Positions 25,877-35,800 of a DNA stretch of 64,000 bases are shown here, piece by piece. Every line of letters starts with the position of its first letter. The first letter of the stretch is position 1. The DNA is from Manihot esculenta (Eukaryota; Streptophyta; Magnoliopsida; Malpighiales; Euphorbiaceae). The stretch covers positions 32,328,158-32,392,157 of the forward strand of contig NC_035163.2 in the NCBI RefSeq assembly GCF_001659605.2, read 5' to 3'. The notes under the pieces were generated by a model. The model saw only the letters and a program-made list of their open reading frames with translations, had not been told where the DNA came from and made no database searches. Both the position numbers and the translations under genes were made by a program.

Positions 25877-26264
25877 CTATGCATTCAGTTATCACAACTT
25901 CCAACTGGATACCCAATAGAGAAAAACGAAAAGAAAAGGAGAGAAAATGGTAAAAGTGATGCATTTAACAAGTGTTGGTGGAAAATAAATAAAACGTACA
26001 ACCAGGGATGACACTAGCCAGGGCAGTAGCTAGTTTAGAGCAACAAGGGAATTTTTAATACAAATAAGAGAGTATGTTTAATCAAAATGCATAAATTAGA
26101 AAGACTGACACTTGGTAATCTGCAAAGAAATTTATGGCACTTCCTACATTTATGAGGAATCCAATAAGCCATATTATTGATTACCCCTAGAAGCCTACTG
26201 TTAGACCCTTGAGCCGGTAGGCTTGAGTTGGGTGAAGTTGGGCCTTGATTTCACCACAACTTGG

Positions 26265-26466
26265 GAGTGTGCAGGGGTGCACATGATTGGCACGGCTATA
26301 TTGCTTGGGCAGGCGAGAGTACTGCTGGATGCGAGTGTGCAGGGGCGCGCTTGATTGGCAAGGCTGTGTACTTCGGCAGGCGAGAGTACTGCTGGATGCG
26401 AGTGTGCAGGGGCATGCTTGATTGGCAAGGCTGTGTGCTTGGGCAGACTGGAAGACTGCTGAGTGC
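26265..26466 (+). repeat. Three tandem 67-68-bp units in the U3 of the 5' LTR
   Basis: Each unit begins gagtgtgcagggg and ends near gctggatgc or gctgagtgc. Unit 2 is nearest to units 1 and 3, which differ more from each other. The same array is present in the 3' LTR at 30527-30728, so it predates the last transposition. Confidence 0.9.
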
Positions 26467-26589
26467 AAGGGCTGGACTTCGGGTGTCGGTTCGGTCCATC
26501 ATGTGAGGATGCTGCTACAGTCGGGATTGGAAGTTGCTGAATGCAAAGGAGTGGCCTACAAACGTGGGGAAGTGATGCTAGAGTGGGGC

Positions 26590-26765
26590 ATGTTCTCCCA
26601 TGATGAGTAGTGGCCATGTTCTCCCATGAGGGATAGTGGGTAGTTATAACTCCCATAATGGGAAGTGGGTAGTTATAACTCCCATGATCATTAGTGGGCG
26701 GTTATATAACTTCCATGATGAGTAGTGGGCAGTTATATAACTTCCATGATGAGTAGTGGGCGGAT
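26590..26765 (+). repeat. Short tandem array in U3 (ttcc/ctcccatgatgagtagtgg-type units)
   Basis: About five to six related units of 28-36 bp. Each combines a gttata(ta)actt/ctccat segment with gatgagtagtggg or a variant, directly upstream of the LTR TATA region. Such subterminal arrays can be enhancers; that is inference. Confidence 0.8.
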
Positions 26766-27162
26766 TTTACTCCTTAGTGGTTGGGGGTGTCAACCACAAC
26801 TTCTTGTAAACTGTTGCTGTATCCTATATATACTCATACACATGTAAAGGTGGGGAGGAACCCCGAGAGAGGGGACCCCATTAGCTAGGGAGAGAGCTAA
26901 AGTGAGAGCACTGCTAGAACACTTTGGGAAGAGTTCTGTGAGAGGTGTCTCTTGTATTGTTTCCTTTTAGTGAATGAAAGGTTGGGAAAGTTATTTCCTG
27001 TAAATACTGTTGTCTTGCACTTTGTTGGTTGAGATTTTGTGCCTTTCGAACCTCACTTTGTGAGATTGTGTGGCTGAGCCAAGTGGGATTTCTTGGTTGC
27101 CTAGCAGGTTTCTGAGTGATTGTTCCGCTGCGTGTGTTTCGACTTAGAACCCTGTGACAATT

Positions 27163-27174
27163 TGGTATCAGAGC
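27163..27174 (+). promoter_or_regulatory. Primer binding site (initiator tRNA-Met)
   Basis: TGGTATCAGAGC begins four bases after the 5' LTR. It is the standard sequence complementary to the 3' end of plant initiator tRNA-Met. Confidence 0.9.
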
Positions 27175-27207
27175 AAAGGTTTGCTTTGAACAGTTACTCT
27201 AACTACT

Positions 27208-28092
27208 ATGGCTGGAGGTGGAGCTATAGAAGCTGTTCGAGAAAGGGTGGCACGGTTAGAATCTATCATTGGCCCAGTTGATGCTGATGGGGTAGAGAGC
27301 TTTTCTACTCGGATGGATGACCTTCATGAGTCTGTTCAGCGTCTTGAGACCATGCTCAAAGAGTTCTCTGAGGAGATGAGAGCAAGGGTGAGTTTGCTAG
27401 AGGCAGACGTGACGTTGGTGAAGCGGACAGTTGCGGAGATCCCAGGTGAGATGGTCTCTAATGGGAAGATGAAGGTGCCGGAACCTAAAGCATTCAATGG
27501 TGCCCGAAGTGCTAAGGAATTAGAGAATTTCCTTTGGGACATGGAACAGTATTTTGCTGCTGCTCGGATCCCTGATGTGGAGCAAGTTACAATCACCAGC
27601 ATGTACTTGTCAGGGGATGCCAAGTTGTGGTGGCGAACCCGTATGTCTGATGATGCCGGTGCTGGCAGGCCGAGGATTGACTCGTGGGAGAGATTAAAGA
27701 AGGAAATGAAGGATCAGTTCCTACCTTGCAATGCCTCTTGGGTTGCAAGGGATTCTTTAAAGCGGCTGAGACAATCGGGTACGGTAAGGGATTATGTCAA
27801 GGAATTTAGTTCTTTGATGCTGGATATCCAAAATATGTCCGAGGAGGACAAACTATTCAATTTTATGTCTGGTCTTCAACCATGGGCACAAATGGAGTTG
27901 AGAAGGCAAAACGTGAAGGATTTGCCTAGTGCCTTTGCTGTTGCTGATGGCTTGGTGGATTTCAAGCTCAGTAAAGATGCTAGCCTGATTAAGGGAAAGG
28001 GCGAAAGGTTGAAGGGTGGCAAGAAGAATGGTGGTGACTGCAATAGTGAGAAAGGGAAGGCTGATGGTCAGTGTTCGGGGAGCAAGTATTGA
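27208..28092 (+). CDS. Gag protein of the LTR retrotransposon (intact N-terminal part)
   Basis: An uninterrupted frame of 294 aa from ATG 27208. An N-terminal coiled-coil-like region (residues 1-85, heptad-rich) is followed by the retrotransposon gag capsid domain (about 100-245; LENFLWDMEQYFAA, YLSGDAKLWWRTR, LKKEMKDQF, VRDYVKEFSSLML). It ends in a Lys/Gly-rich segment at a TGA before the zinc knuckle. The knuckle lies in another frame (28071 onward), so either a small indel separated them or the two frames overlap. It is the best preserved coding part of the element. Confidence 0.85.
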   Translation: MAGGGAIEAVRERVARLESIIGPVDADGVESFSTRMDDLHESVQRLETMLKEFSEEMRARVSLLEADVTLVKRTVAEIPGEMVSNGKMKVPEPKAFNGARSAKELENFLWDMEQYFAAARIPDVEQVTITSMYLSGDAKLWWRTRMSDDAGAGRPRIDSWERLKKEMKDQFLPCNASWVARDSLKRLRQSGTVRDYVKEFSSLMLDIQNMSEEDKLFNFMSGLQPWAQMELRRQNVKDLPSAFAVADGLVDFKLSKDASLIKGKGERLKGGKKNGGDCNSEKGKADGQCSGSKY

Positions 28093-28376
28093 AGGGAAAC
28101 CAGGGGTGTTTCCTATGCAATGGACCCCATCGTGCAAAGGGTTGCTCGAAGAGGGAGAAGCTGACTGCTCTTGTGGCTGAAGATGACCATGCCCTTGTAG
28201 TTGCTGACTTTCGGGATTCTTCTGTCATGAATCCAATGCATTTGGTGAATGCTATTTCAGAGGTGAGTCCTTTGAAAGGATTGCTCTATGTGACTATAAG
28301 ATTGACTAGTGCAGAAGTGCTGGCTATGGGTGATACTGGTACTTCACTTAACTTTTGGGCTGAGAGGATGGCCTAA
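28071..28376 (+). pseudogene. Zinc knuckle and aspartic protease remnant of the LTR element
   Basis: The frame contains a CX2CX3HX4C zinc knuckle (CFLCNGPHRAKGC) and then a protease segment with the catalytic DTG (AMGDTGTSLNFWAERMA). A TAA follows immediately, well before the normal protease end. Beyond it, 28377-28900 has several stops and frameshifts. Confidence 0.75.
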
Positions 28377-28779
28377 AGTTTGGGCTTGGAAGCGATCAAG
28401 AGTTCCAACCGCATGAAGGCAATAAATTCGACAGTTAGGGATGTGATAAACATGGCTGCTAATGTTGTTTGTATTGTTTGGAATTGGGTTGGGTGTGTAA
28501 ATTTCTTGGTTGTTCTTTTAATTGATTTTGGGGAATGACTTCTTTATGCGGGCTAAAGTTGTTGTTGTTTCTCATTTTGGGTGGGTTGTTCATTTTAGAT
28601 GAATTGTAAACCTCCTATGTCCAAGGAAAGGGTATTCCTAAGGACGAATGTAATGATGTTAGCAAGGTGAATGGTGTGCTGAGTGCTACACAGGTTGAGA
28701 ACGAGTTGAGGAGAGGTGAGAAGACCTTCCTTGCTGCCTTGCTAGATGTCAAGCCCGATAGGACTGGGGAGTCCTAGAT

Positions 28780-29750
28780 CAAGTTGCTGAGTTGCTGAGG
28801 CAATTTGCAGATGTGATGCCTCTTGGGTTGCCAAAGGAGTTGCCTCCTAGGAGAGCAATTGATCACAAGATAGAATTGGTGCCAGGATCTCAACCTCCTG
28901 TGCATGCTCCATATTGGAAGTCTCTTTTGAACTTGCTGAGTTAAGGAAGGAGTTGAATGAGTTGCTGGAGGCAGGGTGCATTCAACCTTCAAAAGTTCCT
29001 TATGGTGTGCTGGTTTTGTTTCAGAGAAAGCAAGATGGTAGTTTGAGGATGGGTGTAGATTATCGTGCTCTGAACAAAGTGACGATAAAGAACAAATATC
29101 CTGTGCCTTTTATCCATGATCTGATGGGCAGATTGAGTGGAGCTTGCTGGTTTACAAAGCTGGACCTATGGGCTGGGAATTGGCAGGTTTGGATTGCTGA
29201 GGGAGACAAAGCGGAGACTATGGGTGTCAATCGCTGTGGAGTCTATGAATTCTGAGTTATGCCTTTTCGGTTTGGCAAATGCTCTTGCCACATTTTGTAA
29301 ATCTCATGAGTGATGTCTTGTAGGGCTTTCTTGATGAGTTGTTGTGTACTTAGATGGTGGAGTCATCTATAGTAGGAATTGGGATGAGCATTTGATGCAC
29401 CTAGGGTGGTGTTGGAAAGGTTGCAGATGTACAAACTGTACGTCAACATGGAGAACTGCGAGTTCTCAAGACAGGAAGTCATGTTCCTGGGTCATCTTGT
29501 AAGCCAAGGGAGGGTGAAGATGGACCCGAGGAAGGTAGATGCCATTGTGGAGTGGTCTGTACCAACTGGAGTCTCGGAGTTGCGGTCATTTCTTGGGCTT
29601 GCAAACTATTACAGAAAGTTTGTGGCTGGGTACTCCAAGAAAGCTGCACCGTTGACAGATCTTCTGCGGAAGAATGAGAGATGGCAATGGGGGAGTCATT
29701 GCCAAAGTGCTTTTGAGAAGTTGAAAGCTACTATTTCTTCAGAACCATGA
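28780..29750 (+). pseudogene. Broken reverse transcriptase of the LTR element
   Basis: RT motifs are present in pieces: LRMGVDYRALNKVTIKNKYP (near 29040-29100), CWFTKLDLWAGNWQV, and after a stop and frame changes a copy of the catalytic region, then [20 protein letters not shown] and [21 protein letters not shown] stop follows VYEF at about 29255, where intact elements continue. The catalytic box reads YLDG at 29347-29358 instead of YLDD. The fragment cannot encode an active enzyme. Confidence 0.85.
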
Positions 29751-29759
29751 TGCTGAAGT

Positions 29760-30040
29760 TGCCTGATTTTTATGCACCTTTTTAAGTGCATATTGATGCT
29801 TTTTGATAAGGCTATTGAAGGGGTGCAGGTCCAGGAGGGACATCCCGTTGCCTTTGAGAACAGAGAGCATACTGACGCTTCTGATAAGGCTATTGGAAGG
29901 GTGTTGGTCCAGGAGGGACAACCCGTTGCCTTTAGAGCAGGAAGCTAAATGAAGCGCAATGTGGTTTTGTGTGGGGGCACAAGCCAGGCAGGCACAATCA
30001 GGTTGCTGATTTCCTAAGCAGAAAGGAGGTAGTTGTTGGA
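29760..30040 (+). pseudogene. RNase H remnant with a 78-bp tandem duplication
   Basis: Fragments such as DKAIGRVLVQEGQPVAF and VWGHKPGRHNQVADFLSRK correspond to the middle and end of the RNase H domain of gypsy pol. The first segment occurs twice (29795-29872 and 29873-29934). Stops interrupt all frames. Confidence 0.75.
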
Positions 30041-30123
30041 GTGTACAACACTACTCGTGTTCAGTCTGATAGGATGGACATGATTCGTAGCCATGGCATG
30101 GGGATGCTGGTTACAAGTTTAAA

Positions 30124-30460
30124 TTGCCCGAGAGAGTGGAAGTTAAACCAACTTTCCTTGTTAGTTTCCTTAAGAAGTTTCACGAGGATGTCGCTGAATC
30201 TTCAAGGAGCCAAGTGAAGAAAGCTCCGTGGGTTGTGAGGAAACAGTTTGATGATCAGAGTGGAGAAATTCTGGATCATAGGACATTTGGGCAAAGCAGA
30301 AAGAATAAGAGAATGGAGTTCCTTATTCGATGGAAAGACAAACCAGTCGCAGAGGCTACTTGGAAGAGAGGTACGACCTTGTGGCAGTCTGAAGAGCAAA
30401 TAGGGGATTATTTGCGAGCCCTACCAACGAGGACGTTGGCTTCTTCTGGTGGGGGTGGTT
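30124..30460 (+). pseudogene. Chromodomain-like C-terminal end of pol
   Basis: Directly after the RNase H remnant, the sequence jumps to a C-terminal segment (EFLIRWKDKPVAEATWKRGT), typical of chromovirus integrase ends. The HHCC zinc domain and DDE core of integrase, normally about 1 kb, are missing. The junction is near 30060-30125. Confidence 0.75.
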
Positions 30461-31421
30461 TGTTAGACCCTTGAGCCGGTAGGCTTGAGTTGGGTGAAGT
30501 TGGGCCTTGATTTCACCACAACTTGGGAGTGTGCAGGGGTGCACATGATTGGCACGGCTATATTGCTTGGGCAGGCGAGAGTACTGCTGGATGCGAGTGT
30601 GCAGGGGCGCGCTTGATTGGCAAGGCTGTGTACTTCGGCAGGCGAGAGTACTGCTGGATGCGAGTGTGCAGGGGTATGCTTGATTGGCAAGGCTGTGTGC
30701 TTGGGCAGACTGGAAGACTGCTGAGTGCAAGGGCTGGACTTCGGGTGTCGGTTCGGTCCATCATGTGAGGATGCTGCTACAGTCGGGATTGGAAGTTGCT
30801 GAATGCAAAGGAGTGGCCTACAAACGTGGGGAAGTGATGCTAGAGTGGGGCATGTTCTCCCATGATGAGTAGTGGCCATGTTCTCCCATGAGGGATAGTG
30901 GGTAGTTATAACTCCCATAATGGGAAGTGGGTAGTTATAACTCCCATGATCATTAGTGGGCGGTTATATAACTTCCATGATGAGTAGTGGGCAGTTATAT
31001 AACTTCCATGATGAGTAGTGGGCGGATTTTACTCCTTAGTGGTTGGGGGTGTCAACCACAACTTCTTGTAAACTGTTGCTGTATCCTATATATACTCATA
31101 CACATGTAAAGGTGGGGAGGAACCCCGAGAGAGGGGACCCCATTAGCTAGGGAGAGAGCTAAAGTGAGAGCACTGCTAGAACACTTTGGGAAGAGTTCTG
31201 TGAGAGGTGTCTCTTGTATTGTTTCCTTTTAGTGAATGAAAGGTTGGGAAAGTTATTTCCTGTAAATACTGTTGTCTTGCACTTTGTTGGTTGAGATTTT
31301 GTGCCTTTCGAACCTCACTTTGTGAGATTGTGTGGCTGAGCCAAGTGGGATTTCTTTGTTGCCTAGCAGGTTTCTGAGTGATTGTTCCGCTGCGTGTGTT
31401 TCGACTTAGAACCCTGTGACA
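30461..31421 (+). repeat. 3' LTR (961 bp)
   Basis: The same length and termini as the 5' LTR, preceded by a G-rich polypurine tract (ggtgggggtgg, 30448-30458). Two substitutions relative to the 5' LTR were seen by eye. Confidence 0.95.
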
Positions 31422-31426
31422 CCTAC

Positions 31427-31645
31427 CATGCAACTGCAAGCACAAAACAGAACTTGCTAGGACATGAATTTGTAGGGATTGCTCAAAAGGACAGTTAATT
31501 AGGTGTTTTTAGTTGCATTGGGCTATAAAGTTTTACTTCTAAACAAAGTTTCAACACTACAAGTCCTAGAAAATTAAATATAGAAACCATGTCAACCTTA
31601 CCATATGATAAAAAGGTTGGTTTTGATACTGTATGGAAGTCTTAC
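31427..31645. other. Presumed intron 3 (proximal part) of the Agenet gene
   Basis: The donor at 31644-31645 (GT on the minus strand) follows exon 3. The sequence down to the retroelement has no obvious coding continuation. Confidence 0.4.
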
Positions 31646-34044
31646 CTTAGCTGCAGCGACCCAGTATCCATCAATCCACTCTTGATGAGGCCTCAGATCA
31701 CAGTGTTGAAATTTCAATTCCTCTGCTGTTTCGAAGTAGACTGTGTACTCCAAGTTCTTGTGAACTTTGATGATACAACCCACCCACCATCCATCACTAC
31801 ACCAAGCATCAACCAGTTCAAGCAGTTTGAATGGGTGGGCATGTCCAATATGGGGGGGAGAAGGTCTTATATCTGCAGCACTTGCCTCTTCTATGAGAAA
31901 ATCAGTTCCATCATCTGTTAAGAGACTGTGATATTGCACCATAAATTTGCCATTCCCCATCTCCTTGACAATGATTGCAGAAAACCAAGCACCCTGGAAA
32001 CCAACTTCATCACTTTTTACTTCCACAATTGTCCCTGTGCTGAACTTTGTCCTTTGATTTGTCAAGTTAGCTCCCAATTTCGTTGACTTCCCCTGGATGT
32101 CAACTTAAAAGTTTTAGACCATGGGAACATGATGATACCATTTATTACAACATATACCACAGAGTTACAACTACCTTTACACAATGTTGAACATGGCCTA
32201 CAACCATATAGCATTGTAAATTTAAATATAGCCAGAAACCTTTTAAAGAATTACAAACAATATTGTTTTCTGATTTGGGATGATTTATCTACTCTTTCTT
32301 CAGTGATTTGAATTGTTATCCAAGAACTCAATTCCTAACAAATTGCATAAACCATCATCCACCAACAATATAATTAATTATCAATAGATTTATTTTTCTA
32401 AACAATTAAATTACACCCATAAGATATTTTTCTTTATTCAGTTGCAGTTCACATTAGGAGAAACAAAAATATGACCACCAAAACCTACCCCAAAACAAAT
32501 CCTTTATGAACTAAAGCAGCTACATGCATAAACAAATATTAATTGCTTAGTTCCATCTGTCTTATTTACTACTTACTAGATTAAATGCTGCATTCCGTGT
32601 GATCAGACATAATTACAAAAGGAAATCCACAAGTATAAGCATTTAACATTTATACCTTTATCCATTTTCCATTGTTCCATTCCTGATGATGCCTCAATAC
32701 TGAATGATCAAACTCCAAAGTTTCATTTGAAGAGCTGAAATAAACCTTATACTTAAATCCATATTGCACTTCAAGAACCTCACCTTCCCACCACCCTTCG
32801 TTGAACCAAACGTCGACCTTCTCAAACAGTTCAAAACGGACAACTGAAGAAACTGGGGGTGGACAGGGTCTGATATCATCCTTTTTTACTACTTCTCTCA
32901 AAGGTGCAGTTTCATCATCTGTTACCAGGGTCAAGTACTGCACCAAAAACTCGTCATTTCCAATGGTGTCAATGACAGAAGCACCATACCAAGCACCTTT
33001 GTAACCTTCTTCGTCACTTTTGACTTCTACGCTCGTCCCCATTCCGATCATTGGCTCTGACTTCCTTTTGCTGCATTTTGTCTTCAGCTTTACCTTTCTG
33101 GATTGCATGTCCATCGAAGATGACATGTTCTGCAATTCAAGCTCTCCCAAAAAGGAAGTAAACCCATTAAAACCAGCAAAATCATTGGCGAGATAAGGGA
33201 CCTTCAAATCAAATAATACGCACTAGCCGCTAAATACGTATCGCCAAACACTATCGAAGGAACATAAATAAAAATTATGTTTAACAAATGAGATAATCAC
33301 AAGCGTTCCATTACATTTAATTTTCTGTAAGAAACAGAAACCCACGTTAATGGAACATAGAACCCAGTAAAAGAAACATAAATTTTACGAGAAATTACAC
33401 TCAATAATGACAAAGGGGAAATGGCAAATAAACACCGGCAAAATCTCATACAATTCAAGCATGTCGTGATTATAAAATAATCATAAAAAAAAAAAGAAGG
33501 AAAACAATCAAATTAAACAAACCCATCAAAGAATAAACAAATAAACAATAAAAATTAAAAAATTAAAAAATAAATCTAACACATGCACACAGAGACACAC
33601 TTGTTCAGGAAGAGGGGGGACCCAGGACCCATCATCCCATTCTCGATGAAGTCTTAAATAGCACTGTTCAGCCACGATCCCCTCACTTTTCCCATGGAAC
33701 CTCACAATGTACTTGGAATTCTCAAGTATGTCCTTAATAGTTCCTTTTTGCCAAGCATTATCGCAATAAACATCCACACTATCTCCCATTCTAAAGCACT
33801 TATTAAGCTCTCTTGGCGGCATAGGCCTAACGCTAGCTAAATCAACCAGCTCCGTGACACATTTTTGGCAGCCCGATCCGATGATTATCATGGTCTGGTA
33901 CTCGACGAAGATCTGGTTCCTCTGCTTTACATTTGAGCGTAGCACCTTAGCCGCATAGTACGTCGAGGTGCTGGGACCATTTTCTTGCTTCAAAACCTCA
34001 ACTAGGTCGCCTTTGCGAAAATGGGCACATGAAAGATGGGACAT
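31646..34044 (-). CDS. Agenet/Tudor-domain protein with three exon-encoded modules (3' end uncertain)
   Basis: Three clear minus-strand exons, 33601-34044, 32656-33129 and 31646-32092 (148, 158 and 149 codons), each starting and ending in phase 0. Each encodes one double-Agenet module. Examples are GDLVEVLKQ, VYCDNAWQKGTIKDI and LRLHREWDDGSWV in exon 1; VEVKSDEEGYKGAWYGASV and WFNEGWWEGEVLEVQYGFKY in exon 2; VEVKSDEVGFQGAWFSA and DGWWVGCIIKVHKNLEY in exon 3. Agenet/Tudor domains bind modified histone tails or other ligands in plant chromatin proteins (DUF724, FMRP-like families). No C-terminal DUF724 domain is seen. Exon 3 ends in a good donor, so at least one more exon is expected. The ATG at 34044 was chosen because the longer frame begins at TTG (34137). 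Confidence 0.88.
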
Positions 34045-34380
34045 TTTGCGATATTTAGGGTTCAGATAGGTAAAAAGCAAGAGAAACCCTTCTGCGTGAT
34101 CACTGAAAGTACTGGCGGGAGCTGAAGTGGCAAACAAATTGCTCTTATTTTCAAGGGGTTTTCGGTGTTAAAAGAGAAATATTTGGTTTTTTGTGTTTAA
34201 ATCAATAATAAACAGAGGTTTCACCGCCTACTCTCGATGTACTTGTGAAGCATGTGCAGGTCTGGCGCGCTCCACAAACACGCCACAATTCTTTTATACT
34301 TCTTTTTACAAGCCTGCGCGTGCACACTCGGTGTTAAGCCTGCGCGCAAGCTTTTTTATTTTTTTTAATTAAAATATTAT
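34045..34380. other. 5' flank of the Agenet gene with GC-rich repeats
   Basis: It includes the motif aagcctgcgcg twice (near 34309 and 34337) in a short GC-rich island that borders the AT-rich array on its left. A promoter role is possible but unproven. Confidence 0.35.
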
Positions 34381-34417
34381 AATAATATATTTATATTATA
34401 TTAATTTAATAATAATA

Positions 34418-35800
34418 TAATTTTTTATAATAATAAATATTTTAATATATTAAAATAATGATACGTAATTAAAAATAATTTCAATTATAAATTTATTAAT
34501 ACATAATTATTATATTTAATATATTTTATTATTTTTAATATATAAAATATTATAAAAATCAATAATAAAAAAATTATATTGAAAATATTTAAAATTATAA
34601 AATAATATTATTTTATTATTAAAAATGATTTAAATTATTGATATTATTTAATTATAATATTATTATATTAATATATTAAAAATAATAATATATTATTTTT
34701 ATTATTTTTATAAAACATATTACTTCCTCATATCTGTACGATGTTATTATATAGTTTTTTTAATTTAAAATGAGAATTAAAAATTCAGCATATTTATTTA
34801 AATACATTTATAATTTGTGAGTGTAGTATTGCTTATAATTTATAAATTAATTAATATAAATATTTAAAGTTATAAAAAATTAAAAATTAAGTATAAAATA
34901 TTATAACATAATTTTTTATAATAATAAATATTTTAATATTACTTTTAATATATTAATATAATAATACCGTAATTAAAAATATTATGGATTATAAATTGAT
35001 TGATACATAATTATTATATTTAATATATTTTATTATTTTAATATATAAAAATATTTTCGTTAACAAAATGAAATTACATTTGAAAAAATTAAAAAATTTA
35101 AAATTATAAAATAAAATTATTATGTGGTTAAATATATACCATATCACTATTACTATTTAATTATAGTATCATTATATTAATATATTAAAAATAATAAAAT
35201 ATATTTTAAAAAATAATTAAAAAATATTATCACTGGCTAAACCTGTACTATATTAGCATTATTTTTATAAAATATTACTACATTGTTTATAATTTATAAA
35301 TAAATTAATTAATTAACATAATATTTAAAGTTACTAAAATTAAGTTTGAAATACATGTCTATATTATTTATAATATAATTTTTTATAATAATAAATATTT
35401 TAATATATTAATATAATAATACTATAATTAAAAATAGTATCAATGGTATATTTATGAATATGTAACTATTATATTTAATATTTTTTATTATTTTATATAT
35501 AAAAATATTATAAAAAAGTCAATAAAAAAGAAAATTAGATTGAAAATATTTAAAATTGTAAAACGATATTAGTATGCTATTAAACATGTATCATATCACT
35601 TGTCTGTATTAGATCTGAAATTACTATATTAATATATTAAAAATAATAAAACATATTAAATTTATTATTTTAAAAAACTATTATAAAAGGTTATATTATA
35701 AATAATATTATTAAATTAATATAAAATAAATATATTATTATAATATAATAATAATTAAATAATAATTAATTTTTTTAAATCAAAATCTATCGCAATAAAT
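34418..35800. repeat. Degenerate AT-rich tandem array, about 470-490-bp period
   Basis: The recognisable segment ataattttttataataataaat recurs at about 34418, 34909 and 35375 (spacing 491 and 466). Similar following sequence (taatacataattattatatttaatat, in parts) is also repeated. Copies have diverged by substitutions and small indels. The block is over 85 percent A+T by inspection and is bounded by GC-richer DNA on both sides (34240-34360 and 35810-35860). Confidence 0.6.

Larger units (their letters stand above)
26199..27159 (+). repeat. 5' LTR (961 bp)
   Basis: Starts TGTTAG and ends GTGACA. A TATA-like element lies at about 26822-26830 (CTATATATA) upstream of the presumed R region. The U3 part holds three 67-68-bp tandem units (26265, 26333, 26400) and a shorter array of related 30-36-bp units at 26590-26765. 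Confidence 0.95.
26194..31426 (+). mobile_element. Ty3/gypsy LTR retrotransposon, pol-defective, with 5-bp target duplication
   Basis: The element spans 26199-31421 and is flanked by CCTAC at 26194-26198 and 31422-31426. Both LTRs are 961 bp and differ, by eye, at two positions (26413/30675 and 27095/31357). A primer binding site matching initiator tRNA-Met (TGGTATCAGAGC) follows the 5' LTR and a G-rich polypurine tract precedes the 3' LTR. The internal region is only 3.3 kb: gag, a zinc knuckle with protease piece, a broken reverse transcriptase, RNase H pieces and a chromodomain-like C-terminus. Integrase is absent. The order RT-RNase H with a terminal chromo-like segment points to a chromovirus clade. 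It is non-autonomous, yet looks recently inserted. Confidence 0.95.

Noticed and set aside
26201..26656. Antisense 151-codon frame in the 5' LTR, repeated in the 3' LTR at 30463-30918
   Set aside because: It exists because the GC-richer tandem units happen to be open in several frames on both strands. It has no domain, and its amino acid repeats simply follow the DNA repeats.
27040..27060. tRNA-like B-box (ggttcgaa on the minus strand) in the LTR
   Set aside because: No A-box or cloverleaf could be formed around it, and it lies inside the LTR.
34045..34137. N-terminal extension of the Agenet protein
   Set aside because: It begins at TTG; the first in-frame ATG is at 34044, directly before the Agenet domain.
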